From Pseudonocardia benzenivorans CB1190 (lineage in GTDB: Bacteria > Actinomycetota > Actinomycetes > Mycobacteriales > Pseudonocardiaceae), in assembly GCF_000196675.2 (NCBI RefSeq), contig NC_015312.1, positions 1,116,001 to 1,180,000 on the forward strand: a stretch of DNA of 64,000 nt, in the 5' to 3' direction. Under the pieces are notes generated by a model. That model was not told where the DNA came from. It ran no database searches and saw only the letters and a program-made list of their open reading frames with translations. Positions 7,394-15,741 of this stretch are shown here, piece after piece (position 1 is the stretch's first letter; each line of letters begins with the position of its first letter). The translations under genes and the position numbers were made by a program.

Positions 7394-8647
7394 TCAGCGC
7401 GCCGGGGTGAGCGCGACCAGCTCGGGGCCGCGCTGTTCGAGCAGGACCGACCCGGCCACGCCCGGGACCACCGGCCCCGTCCAGCTGCCGCGGTCGACCG
7501 GGATGGTCCGGCCGACGGCGCCCGTCGCCGGGTTCACGACCTGCAGCCCCCCGCGCACCGGCACGAGGACGCTGTCGCCGTAGCGGACGGCGGGTCCGGA
7601 GGTGTCGGGCAGCGTCCAGGCCGGGGTCAGGTCGCCGCGGTCGATCGCGACCGTCGCCGAGCCCGTCCACCAGTAGATGTGCTGGTTGTCCGACGTCGTG
7701 CGGGCGACGCCGCCGGGCGGGTCGGCCGCGAGGTCGGCGTCCGGGACCGGGACCGCGAACGTCGAGACCAGATTGCCCTGTCCGTCGACGACCTCCAGCC
7801 GCGCCGGCGCGGGCCGCGCGACGGCCACCCGGTCGCCGGAGGCGGCGACGACCTGGCCGTGCGGGCCGGGCTGGGGCTGCGAGAAGACCACCGAGGGGGT
7901 GGTGGCGTCGGACCCGCCGTCGGGGGCGACGACCGTCAGCCGGTCGTCGCTCTCACCGGGACAGCGTTCGAGCACCGCCAGCCGGCCCTGCGTGACGGCG
8001 AACGACCCGAAGTCGCAGTCGGGCCGCGGCTGCCGGCCGGGCTGGTCCGGGGTGGCGACGGTTCCGTACTCGGTCGTCTTCACCAGGTCCGACCGCACGA
8101 CCTGCACGTAGTTCGCCCCGGTGATCGCGACGAGCGTGCCGGTGTCGAGCAGCCTGGTGCCCGGCAGGGCGTCGGGGTTGCTCTGTGCGCGCCGGGCGCC
8201 GGACGACGGCGCCAGCACCGTCAGCTCGCTGCACGCGGTGGCGTCGTGGTTGCGGTACAGGGCCATGACCTCGCCGAACCCGCTGCCGGCCGTGCACAGC
8301 TGCGCGGTGCGGGTGTAGCTCCAGTGCGCGGTGCCCGTGGTGGCGTCGCGGCCGGTGACGGCGCCGCCGTCGGCCGTGACGACCGCGGGCCCGACGACCA
8401 GCGGTGCCGACGTCGCGGCGCTCGGTTCCCGCCAGGCCTGCGTGAACCCGGCCGGCACCGTCGCGGCCGACGAGGGCGGCTGCGGGAACGTCCCCGGCGC
8501 CGCCGTGACCGACTCGGTCGTGGCCGCGGCGCTGGAGCGCCAGTACAGCACCCCGCCGCCGAGGACCACGACCGCCAGCACGACGGCGACGATCACGTCG
8601 GCCCGGGTCCGCCGCTCAGGACGGACCGGGCTCCGCGCGCGCAGCAC
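7394..8647 (-). CDS. Membrane-anchored beta-propeller protein (Rv3212-like)
   Basis: 417 aa with a GTG start. A basic N-terminus (RSPVRPERRTR) is followed by one membrane helix (DVIVAVVLAVVVLGGGVLYW, about residues 18-37) and a long extracytoplasmic part with repeated GxxxVVVGPAV, GGLQVVNPATG and AYLVALTPA-like blades typical of PQQ-type propellers. No enzymatic motif is visible. It follows rhlE by 3 nt in the same direction. The same pair (Rv3211-Rv3212) exists in mycobacteria, which supports a conserved operon. Function unknown; a scaffold or ligand-binding role is possible. Confidence 0.8.
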   Translation of the reverse strand: MLRARSPVRPERRTRADVIVAVVLAVVVLGGGVLYWRSSAAATTESVTAAPGTFPQPPSSAATVPAGFTQAWREPSAATSAPLVVGPAVVTADGGAVTGRDATTGTAHWSYTRTAQLCTAGSGFGEVMALYRNHDATACSELTVLAPSSGARRAQSNPDALPGTRLLDTGTLVAITGANYVQVVRSDLVKTTEYGTVATPDQPGRQPRPDCDFGSFAVTQGRLAVLERCPGESDDRLTVVAPDGGSDATTPSVVFSQPQPGPHGQVVAASGDRVAVARPAPARLEVVDGQGNLVSTFAVPVPDADLAADPPGGVARTTSDNQHIYWWTGSATVAIDRGDLTPAWTLPDTSGPAVRYGDSVLVPVRGGLQVVNPATGAVGRTIPVDRGSWTGPVVPGVAGSVLLEQRGPELVALTPAR

Positions 8648-8650
8648 CGA

Positions 8651-10516
8651 TCAGCTTGCAGCGGCGTCCGGAACGGACTCGCCGCCCGAGGCCTCCGGGG
8701 CGGAGGAACCCGTGGCGCCCGAGCGCCGGCCACCGCGGCGGCGACGGCGGCGCGGCCTGGCCGCCTCGCCCTCGGCGCCGTCCGGCCCGGACGAGGGTGC
8801 GATCCCGGTGGGCGCGCCCTCGGCCGGCTGGGCGGGCGCGGCCGCGTCGACGCTGACCCCGCCGCGGGTGCGGGTCCGGGCGCGGGAGGCCTTCCGGGGA
8901 CGCCGGGCGCCCTCGTCGCGGTTGCGCCTGCGGCCGGCACCCTGGTGGTCGCCCTCGGTGTCGACGTACTCGGCCGAGAGCCCCGCGCGGGTCCGCTTGG
9001 ACAGCGGGAGCCGGCCGGTCGCGTCGGTCGGGATGTCGAGGTCGGTGTAGAGGTGGTCGGACGTCGAGTAGGTCTCGACGGGCTCGTCGATGCCCAGGCC
9101 CAGCTCGTCGGACACGAGCTTCCACCGCGGCATCTCGTCCCAGTCGACGAGGGTGACCGCCACGCCCTCCTTGCCGGCGCGGCCCGTGCGGCCGATCCGG
9201 TGGACGTAGGTCTTCGCGTCCTCGGGGCACTGGTAGTTGATCACGTGGGTCACGTCGGTGACGTCGATGCCGCGGGCGGCGACGTCGGTGGCGACCAGCA
9301 CGTCGACCTTGCCGGAGCGGAACGCGCGCAATGCCTGCTCGCGGGCACCCTGGCCGAGGTCACCGTGCACGGCCGCGGCGGCGAACCCGCGCTCGGCGAG
9401 GTCGTCGGCGACACGCTGGACGGTGCGCTTGGTGCGGGCGAAGATCATCGTCAGGCCCCGGTCCTTGGCCTGCAGGACCCGGGTGAGCAGCTCGACCTTG
9501 TCCATCGCGTGGGCGCGGTAGACGTGCTGCTTCGTGCGCTCGTGGATGGAGCCCTGGTCGGACTCCTCGGCGCGGATGTGCGTCGGACGGTTCAGGAAGG
9601 CCCGCGACAGCGCGATGATCGGGCCCGGCATCGTGGCCGAGAACAGCATCGTCTGGCGCTCCTCGGGGAGCATGCGCAGGATGCGCTCGACGTCGGGCAG
9701 GAAGCCCAGGTCGAGCATCTCGTCGGCCTCGTCGAGGACCAGCACGCCGACGCGGCCCAGCGCGAGGTGCCGCTGCTCGGCGAGGTCGAGCAGCCGGCCC
9801 GGGGTGCCGACGACCACGTCGACACCCTTGCGCAGCGCGTTGAGCTGGGGCTCGTAGGCCCGGCCGCCGTAGATCGCCGTGACCCGGATGCCCAGGTCGC
9901 GACCCGCGTCGGTGAGGTCCTGGGCGACCTGGACGCACAGCTCGCGCGTCGGCACCACGACGAGCGCCTGCGGCACGTCCTTGGTGCGGTCGGCCGCCTC
10001 GCCCTCGGCGGTGGCGGCGGGCCGCTCGGCCGGCGGGACGATCCGCTGCAGCAGCGGGACGCCGAAGCCGAGGGTCTTGCCGGTGCCCGTACGGGCCTGG
10101 CCGATCAGGTCCTCGCCGGCCAGGGCCAGCGGCAGCGTGAGCTCCTGGATGGCGAACGTGCGCTCGATGCCGACCTCGGCGAGTGCCGAGACGATCTCGG
10201 GACGGACGCCGAGCTCGGCGAAGGTGGGGGAGTCCGCGCGGACGGGTGCGCCCGCCTGCAGCGGGTGCGCCTCTTCGGCCTGCTCGGCCCCATTCAGCTC
10301 GGGGGCGGTGCCGGGGTCGTCGTTCTCGGCGCCGTGGTTCTCGGCGCCGTGGTTCTCGGCGCCGTGGTTCTCGGTGGTGATGTCGTCGTTCGTGTCGTCG
10401 CTAGTGACGGACAGGGGGATCGCCTCTCTCCGCGCACAGGAGCCGTTCTCGGTTCGTCGACCACCGGCGTCGGGACGCTCGGGCGGGAGAACCGGACGAG
10501 GCGCTGCACGCACCAT
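8651..10516 (-). CDS. rhlE: DEAD-box ATP-dependent RNA helicase
   Basis: RecA-like core with Walker A ARTGTGKT, VLDEADEML, SAT in SATMPGP, and HRIGRTGR near the end, followed by a basic tail with [14 protein letters not shown] that probably binds RNA. It is the counterpart of Rv3211 RhlE. The start is uncertain. The first ATG is at 10516, but a CTG at 10414, preceded by GGAGAGAGG at good spacing, would give the N-terminus SVTSDDTNDDITTEN, more like family members and 587 aa long. The N-terminus carries a short NHGAE tandem repeat. A TATGAT box at 10619-10624 implies a long leader. Confidence 0.92.
   Translation of the reverse strand: MVRAAPRPVLPPERPDAGGRRTENGSCARREAIPLSVTSDDTNDDITTENHGAENHGAENHGAENDDPGTAPELNGAEQAEEAHPLQAGAPVRADSPTFAELGVRPEIVSALAEVGIERTFAIQELTLPLALAGEDLIGQARTGTGKTLGFGVPLLQRIVPPAERPAATAEGEAADRTKDVPQALVVVPTRELCVQVAQDLTDAGRDLGIRVTAIYGGRAYEPQLNALRKGVDVVVGTPGRLLDLAEQRHLALGRVGVLVLDEADEMLDLGFLPDVERILRMLPEERQTMLFSATMPGPIIALSRAFLNRPTHIRAEESDQGSIHERTKQHVYRAHAMDKVELLTRVLQAKDRGLTMIFARTKRTVQRVADDLAERGFAAAAVHGDLGQGAREQALRAFRSGKVDVLVATDVAARGIDVTDVTHVINYQCPEDAKTYVHRIGRTGRAGKEGVAVTLVDWDEMPRWKLVSDELGLGIDEPVETYSTSDHLYTDLDIPTDATGRLPLSKRTRAGLSAEYVDTEGDHQGAGRRRNRDEGARRPRKASRARTRTRGGVSVDAAAPAQPAEGAPTGIAPSSGPDGAEGEAARPRRRRRRGGRRSGATGSSAPEASGGESVPDAAAS
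10322..10366. repeat. 15-bp tandem repeat, three copies
   Basis: Three perfect 15-bp units (GTTCTCGGCGCCGTG) at 10322, 10337 and 10352 plus a partial fourth. Read on the minus strand they encode NHGAE repeats in the acidic N-terminus of RhlE. Copy number may vary between strains. Confidence 0.9.
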
Positions 10517-10529
10517 GTCGTCGATGGAT

Positions 10530-10554
10530 CGGCTCCGCTTGTGGAGCCGGCTCC
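10530..10554 (-). promoter_or_regulatory. Alternative hairpins in the rhlE leader
   Basis: GGCTCC at 10531-10536 and at 10549-10554 can each pair with GGAGCC at 10543-10548. The two helices exclude each other. They lie just upstream of the ATG at 10516, in what would be the leader if transcription starts near 10610. A regulatory effect is only a suggestion. Confidence 0.35.
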
Positions 10555-10618
10555 GCCGGGTCGGGGCGCGCGCCCGGGAAAGGTTGGAAAACGTCGTGCA
10601 GGGCGCTGCGCTGGCCTC

Positions 10619-10624
10619 ATCATA
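10619..10624 (-). promoter_or_regulatory. -10 box TATGAT, rhlE promoter candidate
   Basis: Read on the minus strand, TATGAT is the best sigma-70-like box between rhlE and the divergent gene. No good -35 box is seen. The implied 5' leader is about 95 nt to the ATG at 10516 or about 195 nt to the CTG at 10414. Confidence 0.4.
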
Positions 10625-10751
10625 CCTGCTGGAGTGCTGCCGGGGGGAAGCCGGACACGCCGAGCGCGACGTGACACTCGCCGCTGCCCGGCCCGACGGG
10701 CTCCGCGGGGAGTCGTGCGAGCTGCGGAACCCGTGCGCGCCTTGCGGACAC

Positions 10752-10757
10752 TAGGCT
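10752..10757 (+). promoter_or_regulatory. -10 box TAGGCT
   Basis: TAGGCT ends 7 nt before the ATG at 10765, so the transcript probably begins at that ATG, which opens an 11-aa frame ahead of the ferritin-like gene. Confidence 0.5.
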
Positions 10758-10764
10758 TCGGACC

Positions 10765-10800
10765 ATGGTGAGGCGCATGGCGGGCGTGGCCCATGGCTGA
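10765..10800 (+). CDS. Putative 11-aa leaderless upstream reading frame
   Basis: The ATG lies 7 nt after the TAGGCT box. The frame encodes [11 protein letters not shown] and its TGA ends 5 nt inside the ferritin-like gene, whose ATG is at 10793. If the transcript starts here, ribosomes would finish this peptide on top of the next start. Peptide function is not implied. Confidence 0.35.
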   Translation: MVRRMAGVAHG

Positions 10801-11452
10801 GACGTCCGGCGCGGTACCGGCCCAGGCGACGATCGACCTGCTCGGGGTGCTGGCCTACGGCGAGCTGTCCGCGTTCGACCGGCTGGCCGAGGACGCCCGC
10901 ACCGCGCCGACCCTCGCGGGGCGGGCCGCGCTGTCGGCGATGGCTGCGGCCGAGATGGGGCACTACAAGCTGCTCGAGGAGTACCTCGTCGGGCACGGGG
11001 TGGCCGTGGAGGAGGCGATGGCGCCGTTCGTCGCGCCGTTCGACTCCTACAACACGACGACCGCGCCCCGGACCTGGCTGGAGTCGCTGGTCAAGGCCTA
11101 CGTCGGCGACGGGCTGGCCGCCGACTTCTACCGCGAGGTCGCCGGCTGGGTCGATCCCGCGACGAGCGAGCTGGTCCGCCGGGTGCTGGCCGACACCGGG
11201 CACAGCGCCTTCGCCGAACGCGAGGTCAAGGCCGCCTGCGCGCAGAACCGGCAGGTGCGCGACCGGCTCGCGCTGTGGGGCAGGCGGCTGCTCGGGGAGG
11301 CGGTCACCCAGGCCCAGCACATCGTCGCCGAGCGCGACGAGCTGGCCGACTTCATCGTCCGCGGCTCCGGCGACCTGGCCGGGATCGCCGCGTTGATCAA
11401 GCGGGTGCAGTCCAACCACGGCAAGCGCATGGCGAACCTCGGGCTCAACTGA
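10793..11452 (+). CDS. Ferritin-like fold protein (Rv3210c-like)
   Basis: 219 aa, nearly all helical. Candidate iron ligands are E in GELSAFDR, E in [13 protein letters not shown] (an ExxH pair), and E/H in [12 protein letters not shown] and [10 protein letters not shown], which suits a diiron ferritin-like or MiaE-like bundle. The counterpart in mycobacteria is Rv3210c, next to rhlE, as here. No substrate is known. The ATG at 10793 was chosen because MAETSGAVP starts the conserved part and overlaps the end of an upstream 11-aa frame. It could be a hydroxylase or a redox sensor. Confidence 0.75.
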   Translation: MAETSGAVPAQATIDLLGVLAYGELSAFDRLAEDARTAPTLAGRAALSAMAAAEMGHYKLLEEYLVGHGVAVEEAMAPFVAPFDSYNTTTAPRTWLESLVKAYVGDGLAADFYREVAGWVDPATSELVRRVLADTGHSAFAEREVKAACAQNRQVRDRLALWGRRLLGEAVTQAQHIVAERDELADFIVRGSGDLAGIAALIKRVQSNHGKRMANLGLN

Positions 11453-11613
11453 GACTCGCTGGCGGGACCCGCTACCGGGACCCGCTGTTCGCCCTGGGCG
11501 GACGTGCCGCCGCCGCCGCGGCCGCGGGGCTCGACTAGCCTGGGTCGCATCGATCCCGTGGGGCCCTTCCCACGGGAATGCGGCAACGACGACACGTGAC
11601 CTGGAGGTCTCCG

Positions 11614-11844
11614 GTGGAGGTCAAGATCGGCATCGCGGAGAGCCCGCGGGAGCTCGTGGTGTCCAGCGACCAGACCCCGGACGAGGTCGAGCAGCTGGTA
11701 CGCGACGCGCTGAAGTCCGACGACGGGCTCGTGAGCCTGACCGACGACAAGGGCAACCGATTCGTCGTGCCCGCCGCGCGCATCTCCTACATCGAGATCG
11801 CGCCGGCCGACGTGCGCAAGGTGGGTTTCGCCGTCGGCGGCTGA
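11614..11844 (+). CDS. DUF3107 protein (Rv3208A family)
   Basis: 76 aa, starting MEVKIGIAESPRELVVSSDQ and ending VRKVGFAVGG. This is the whole DUF3107 domain, a small ATP-synthase-unrelated protein conserved across actinobacteria near moeZ and the TetR regulator. The GTG at 11614 has GGAGGT upstream at the right distance. In M. tuberculosis it lies next to Rv3208 (TetR) and rhlE; here the TetR gene has been separated by about 7 kb of other genes. Function unknown. A strong hairpin follows at 11862-11892. Confidence 0.88.
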   Translation: MEVKIGIAESPRELVVSSDQTPDEVEQLVRDALKSDDGLVSLTDDKGNRFVVPAARISYIEIAPADVRKVGFAVGG

Positions 11845-11861
11845 CCCTCGGATGCCGCACC

Positions 11862-11892
11862 CGGGCCCGGCAGGCGCGTCCTGCCGGGCCCG
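11862..11892. terminator. Bidirectional hairpin terminator
   Basis: A perfect 12-bp stem (CGGGCCCGGCAG and its complement) with a 7-nt loop lies between the convergent DUF3107 and YhgE/Pip genes. There is no U-tract, as is usual in very GC-rich genomes. Confidence 0.7.
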
Positions 11893-11907
11893 CGGTGTCT
11901 CCGCAGT

Positions 11908-13848
11908 TCAGAGGGCGAGTTCGGGCTTGAGCTCCGGCAGCGACCAGCGCCGACGGCGGGCGGTGCCCAGGACCGTGAGCGCGAGTGTGACGACGAGGAA
12001 GCCGCCCAGCACCAGCAGGTCCCGGGCCAGGTGGGCGCCGGAGCCGCCGGACAGGGTCACACGCAGGCCGTCGACCAGGTACGACATCGGCAGCACCGGG
12101 TGCAGCGCACGGAACGGCGCGGGCAGCGTCTCGACGGGGTAGATCCCGCCGCACGTCGTCAGCTGCAGGACGAGCAGCACCAGGATCACCGCGCTCGCGA
12201 TCCCACCGAGCCAGACGCGCAGCATGTGGGCGACGGCGATGAACGTCGTCGTGCCGAGCGCGAGCAGGCCGAGCGTGCCGCCGAGATGCGCCGGGTCGAG
12301 CCCCATCCCGAGATCGACCACCAGGTACAGCAGCGCCGCGGCCACCAGCGCCATCGCGAGCGGCGGCAGGAACCCCGCCAGCGCGACGACGGGCGTCGGG
12401 AGCGCACTCGCCCGGGCCCGCGCCGACAGCGGCTCCAGCAGCAGGAACGCGACGATCCCGAAGACCCACATCGCGATCGCGAAGAACAGCGGTGCGATGC
12501 CGCGGCCGTAGACGACGGCGGGGTTGAGGTTCGTCGTCGTGACCGCGACCGGGGAGGCGAGCGTCGAGGCGTCGCGCCGCTTCTGGTCGTCGGAGAGCAC
12601 GGGGAGCTCCCCGATCGCGGACGACAGTCCCGTCGCGAGCTGGTCGGCGCCGGTGGCGAGCCGGTCGGTCCCGGCAGCGAGGGTGCGGGCGCCGTCGGCG
12701 GCCGAGGTGAGGCCGGTGCGGAGCTGGTCGGCGCCCGTCGCGACAGCCGCGGCGCCGTCGGCGAGTGCCTGGACGTCGGCCGCGGCCTGACGGGCCCGCG
12801 CCTGCAGCTGTGGTGCGTCGGCGGCGAGGGCCGCCGCGCCGTTCGCGACGGTCGTCGCCACGTCACGGACCTGGCCCGCCCTCGTCGCGACGTCGCCGGT
12901 CGCCGTGGCCGCGCGGCCCGCCGCGGCCTGGGCCGCCCGGAACGCGGGCTCGTCGGCGAGGCCGGGGTCGGCCGCGGCGAGCGCGGTGAGGGAGGCCTGC
13001 ACGGAGTCCGTCCCGCCCGCGACGGTCGACGCCGCGTCCGCGGCCCGGGTGGCGAGGTCCTTCGCCCGGTTCGCGGCGTCGGGGGCGCTCGTCGCGACCT
13101 CGGGGATCGCGTCGGCGACCCGGTTCGCCAGCGGCACGACGGCGTCGGCGATCCGCGCGTCGCCGTCGGCGACCTGGTGCGCGCCGGTCGCGAGCCGGTC
13201 GGCGCCCGCCTGCAGCGAGCCGAGGCCGTCGGCCAGCGCGGACGCACCGTCACGGGCCTGGCCGGCACCGTCGCGCAGGGCGTTCGCGCCGTCGGCGGCC
13301 TGGGTGATGCCCGCGCGCAGCCGGTCGAGGTTGCCGAAGACGGACTCGAAGTAGGCCGCGACCGCCGCGGCGTCGATGCGGTTCTGGAGCTCGGACTGCA
13401 CGGTCTGGGCCATCTTCCCGACGACGTAGCCGTTCGCGTCGTTGAGCACGATCGACATCGAGGCCTGCCGTGGCGTGCCCGACGCCCCGCTCGCGAGGTC
13501 GGCGCTGAAGTCCTCGGGGACATCGATCTCGAAGTAGTAGTCGCCCTCGCGGACCCCGCGGTCGGCCTCGGCGGCGTCGACGAACCGCCAGTCGAAGATC
13601 GGGTCGGCCCTGAGCTGGTCGACGAACAACCCGCCCGCGTCGACGGTGCGGCCCTCGACCACGACCGGTGCGTCGGCGTTCACGACGGCGACGGGGATGC
13701 TGTCGAGGCGGTTGTACGGGTCCCAGTTCGACCACAGGTACAGCGCGCCGTAGAGCAGCGGTACGCACACGGCGAACACGAGCGCGATGCGCTGCAGCGG
13801 GGTGCGGAACCGGGCGAGCTCGAAGGCGGCGAGGCGGAACGCGGTCAC
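11908..13848 (-). CDS. YhgE/Pip-domain ABC-2 type membrane protein
   Basis: 646 aa. One N-terminal membrane helix (IALVFAVCVPLLYGALYLW, residues 22-40) precedes a large outer domain with NWDPYNRLDSIPVAVVNAD, the YhgE/Pip hallmark. The middle is an Ala-rich heptad-like region full of DGA, GAD and LATGAD repeats, probably a long helical rod. Five C-terminal helices form an ABC-2 transport domain. It is the permease partner of the degenerate ATPase upstream. The GTG start sits in a 17-bp direct repeat that duplicates its ribosome-binding site. Relatives include MmpL-like exporters and phage-infection proteins; the cargo is unknown. Confidence 0.85.
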   Translation of the reverse strand: MTAFRLAAFELARFRTPLQRIALVFAVCVPLLYGALYLWSNWDPYNRLDSIPVAVVNADAPVVVEGRTVDAGGLFVDQLRADPIFDWRFVDAAEADRGVREGDYYFEIDVPEDFSADLASGASGTPRQASMSIVLNDANGYVVGKMAQTVQSELQNRIDAAAVAAYFESVFGNLDRLRAGITQAADGANALRDGAGQARDGASALADGLGSLQAGADRLATGAHQVADGDARIADAVVPLANRVADAIPEVATSAPDAANRAKDLATRAADAASTVAGGTDSVQASLTALAAADPGLADEPAFRAAQAAAGRAATATGDVATRAGQVRDVATTVANGAAALAADAPQLQARARQAAADVQALADGAAAVATGADQLRTGLTSAADGARTLAAGTDRLATGADQLATGLSSAIGELPVLSDDQKRRDASTLASPVAVTTTNLNPAVVYGRGIAPLFFAIAMWVFGIVAFLLLEPLSARARASALPTPVVALAGFLPPLAMALVAAALLYLVVDLGMGLDPAHLGGTLGLLALGTTTFIAVAHMLRVWLGGIASAVILVLLVLQLTTCGGIYPVETLPAPFRALHPVLPMSYLVDGLRVTLSGGSGAHLARDLLVLGGFLVVTLALTVLGTARRRRWSLPELKPELAL

Positions 13849-13878
13849 GACGTACTCCCGATCACGACGTACTCCCGG
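13845..13878. repeat. 17-bp tandem duplication of ribosome-binding site and start codon
   Basis: Two 17-bp copies (13845-13861 and 13862-13878) differ only in their last base. Read on the minus strand, each contains GGGAG, TACGTC and GTG. The first GTG (13865) opens a 6-codon frame, MIGSTS, whose TGA overlaps the GTG of the YhgE/Pip gene at 13848. The intercistronic gap to the ATPase stop at 13879 is filled exactly by the duplication. Confidence 0.9.
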
Positions 13879-14553
13879 TCAGGGCTTCTCGTGGCGGCCG
13901 CCGCCGGTGGCGACGGGGCTGCTCCGGACGAGCCCGTCCGTGCCCACGGCCAGAGTGGCGGTGGCGTACGGCAGGGGATCGTGGCTCGTCGTGACGAGGG
14001 CCGTCCCGGCGTCGGCGAGGGCCCGCAGCGCTGCGCCGACGCGCTCGAGGTCGTCGGCGCCCAGCCCGTGGTCGACGTCGTCGGCCGCGACCAGGTCCGG
14101 CTCGCCGAGCGCGGCGAGGGCGACGGCCAGCAGTACCGCCTCGACGCGGGGCAGGTCGGCCACGTGGGTGGAGCGGTCGAGCGCGAGGCCGACCAGTGCG
14201 GCGGCGTCGTCGAGGGAGCGCGGGGCGGGCCCGAGCAGCAGCCGTTCCCGTTCGTGGGCGCCGACGGTCAGCTCCGGCTCGAGCGCGACCGCGCCGCCGG
14301 TCGGGGCGAGCGCGGCACGGCGGCGCAGCCCGGGGCCGTCGGTCCGGCCGGCGACGGCGAGCTCGCCGGAGGACACCCGGGCCCGCCCGCACAGCGCGAG
14401 CAGCAGCATCGTGCGACCACTGCCGGCGGGGCCGTGCACGCTCAGCAGCCCGCCGCGCGGCAGGGACACGTCGATCCCCTCGAACACCCGCCCGTGCCGC
14501 GTCGCGAGCGTCACCCCGCGGGCGACGAGCACCGGCTGCCCCACCTCCGACAT
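13879..14553 (-). CDS. ABC transporter ATP-binding protein with degenerate motifs
   Basis: 224 aa, cytoplasmic, directly upstream of the YhgE/Pip permease. Walker A reads GPAGSGRT: the catalytic lysine is replaced by arginine. Walker B reads LVAADDVDH with D in place of the catalytic glutamate. The signature LSGGQ is not visible; LPRVEAVLLA stands in its place. The H-loop TSHD is kept. So the fold is that of an ABC ATPase but hydrolysis may be weak or absent. The gene follows DUF4873 by 61 bp in the TetR operon. A regulatory or pseudo-ATPase role is inferred. Confidence 0.85.
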   Translation of the reverse strand: MSEVGQPVLVARGVTLATRHGRVFEGIDVSLPRGGLLSVHGPAGSGRTMLLLALCGRARVSSGELAVAGRTDGPGLRRRAALAPTGGAVALEPELTVGAHERERLLLGPAPRSLDDAAALVGLALDRSTHVADLPRVEAVLLAVALAALGEPDLVAADDVDHGLGADDLERVGAALRALADAGTALVTTSHDPLPYATATLAVGTDGLVRSSPVATGGGRHEKP

Positions 14554-14614
14554 GCGCGAATCCTCCCGTGCGGGCCCCCGGCCCGCAGGGTGTCGCGCGC
14601 GTGTCGGCGCAGGC

Positions 14615-14923
14615 TCAGTCGTCCAGGTGCACGGCCGGGACGCCGAACGGCGGGGTGCCGACGCCGGAGACCCGGTAGCGGCCCCAGGCGTCGACGTCCC
14701 CGACCCGGGCCGACGACCGGCCGAGGGGCGTCGTGAGCACCGCGTCGGCGGTGCGCGAGCCGAGCGCGTCGGCGAGGTCGTCGCCGGTCAGCCGGCCGAA
14801 CCAGTGCATCCGGCCGTCGAGGGGCTCGTGGCGCGCGTCGAGCAGCGCCTGCACGGCGAGTTCCCGGCCGCGGACGGTCAGGGTCGCGGGTCCGCGGTAG
14901 CCGTCGTGATCGTGGTCGGTCAT
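14615..14923 (-). CDS. DUF4873 domain protein
   Basis: 102 aa, the complete DUF4873 domain: GYRGPATLTVRGRELAVQAL, then LDARHEPLDGRMHWFGRL and GVGTPPFGVP. This small beta-rich domain also occurs fused to flavin monooxygenases and SDR enzymes in actinobacteria, which suggests a lipid- or substrate-linked role, not demonstrated. The ATG overlaps the TetR stop (ATGA). It therefore belongs to the TetR-DUF4873-ATPase-permease operon. Confidence 0.85.
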   Translation of the reverse strand: MTDHDHDGYRGPATLTVRGRELAVQALLDARHEPLDGRMHWFGRLTGDDLADALGSRTADAVLTTPLGRSSARVGDVDAWGRYRVSGVGTPPFGVPAVHLDD

Positions 14924-15741
14924 CGGTTCGCCTCTCCGGCAGCGGGCGGATCGGGGACGGCGCGCAACGACCCTGCGCCGGGGCGGGTGCCCGGACCGGT
15001 GCGGTCGCCGTCGTCCGCACCGGTTGACTCGCTCCGGCCGGCGGAACCGTTTCCCGGGAAACGATCACCGGTGGCCCCGTCGAGGGTGCCGGAGATGCCG
15101 CCCCAGATCAGGCTCGTCAGGTAGCCGGTGACGGCGGTGCGACTCATCGTCCGGCGCTCCAGCCACCAGTCGCCCGCGCTCTGCACCATGCCGACGAGCC
15201 CGTGCGCCCACACCTCGGCGCCGCCGGAGTCGCGACCGGCGGCGCGCAGCCGTTCGCCGATGAGCGATGCGAGCATCCGGGCGATCTGCTCACGGGCGTC
15301 GTCGACGAGCTCGGTGCCCGCCTCGCGCTCGACGGGGTTGTGCACGACGAACCGCCACAGCTGCGGCTCCTCCTCGATCCCGGCGAGGAACGCGTCGACG
15401 ACGGCGGCCACCTGCTCGCGGGGCTCCAGCTCGGCCGACAGCGCCGGGACCATCCGCTGCATGAGCATCCCCACGGCGTGCTCGCCGACGGCGCGCTGCA
15501 GGTCGGCGCGGTCGGCGAAGTAGCGGTAGAGCACCGGCTTGGTGATGCCCGCGCGGGCCGCGATCTCGGCGACGGACACCCCGGCCCCGTGCGTGCGGAC
15601 GGCCTCGACCGCGGCGGTGACCATCTCGTTCCGCCGCCGGGTGCGACGCTCGTCCCGGCTCACCGGGGGTGCGTCCCGGCCGGTGTGCGGGGACGCGGCA
15701 GGGGGTGGCTCCGGGTTGACAGGAGGCTCGCGCTGCGGCAC
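14920..15741 (-). CDS. TetR/AcrR-family transcriptional regulator
   Basis: 273 aa. The HTH (VSVAEIAARAGITKPVLYRY) follows a disordered Pro-rich N-terminus with RDERRTRRRNEM. The C-terminal ligand domain is followed by a disordered tail. I chose the GTG at 15741, which directly adjoins the operator; a longer in-frame start at 15798 would put the operators inside the coding region. It is divergent from the SDR-AurF-hydrolase operon and heads its own operon with DUF4873, ATPase and YhgE/Pip. With two palindromes between the start codons it probably represses both sides. Confidence 0.88.
   Translation of the reverse strand: MPQREPPVNPEPPPAASPHTGRDAPPVSRDERRTRRRNEMVTAAVEAVRTHGAGVSVAEIAARAGITKPVLYRYFADRADLQRAVGEHAVGMLMQRMVPALSAELEPREQVAAVVDAFLAGIEEEPQLWRFVVHNPVEREAGTELVDDAREQIARMLASLIGERLRAAGRDSGGAEVWAHGLVGMVQSAGDWWLERRTMSRTAVTGYLTSLIWGGISGTLDGATGDRFPGNGSAGRSESTGADDGDRTGPGTRPGAGSLRAVPDPPAAGEANR

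Noticed and set aside
7679-10771. Frame of about 1030 codons on the + strand opposite the propeller and rhlE genes
   Set aside because: Antisense shadow caused by third-position GC; both minus-strand genes have clear motifs.
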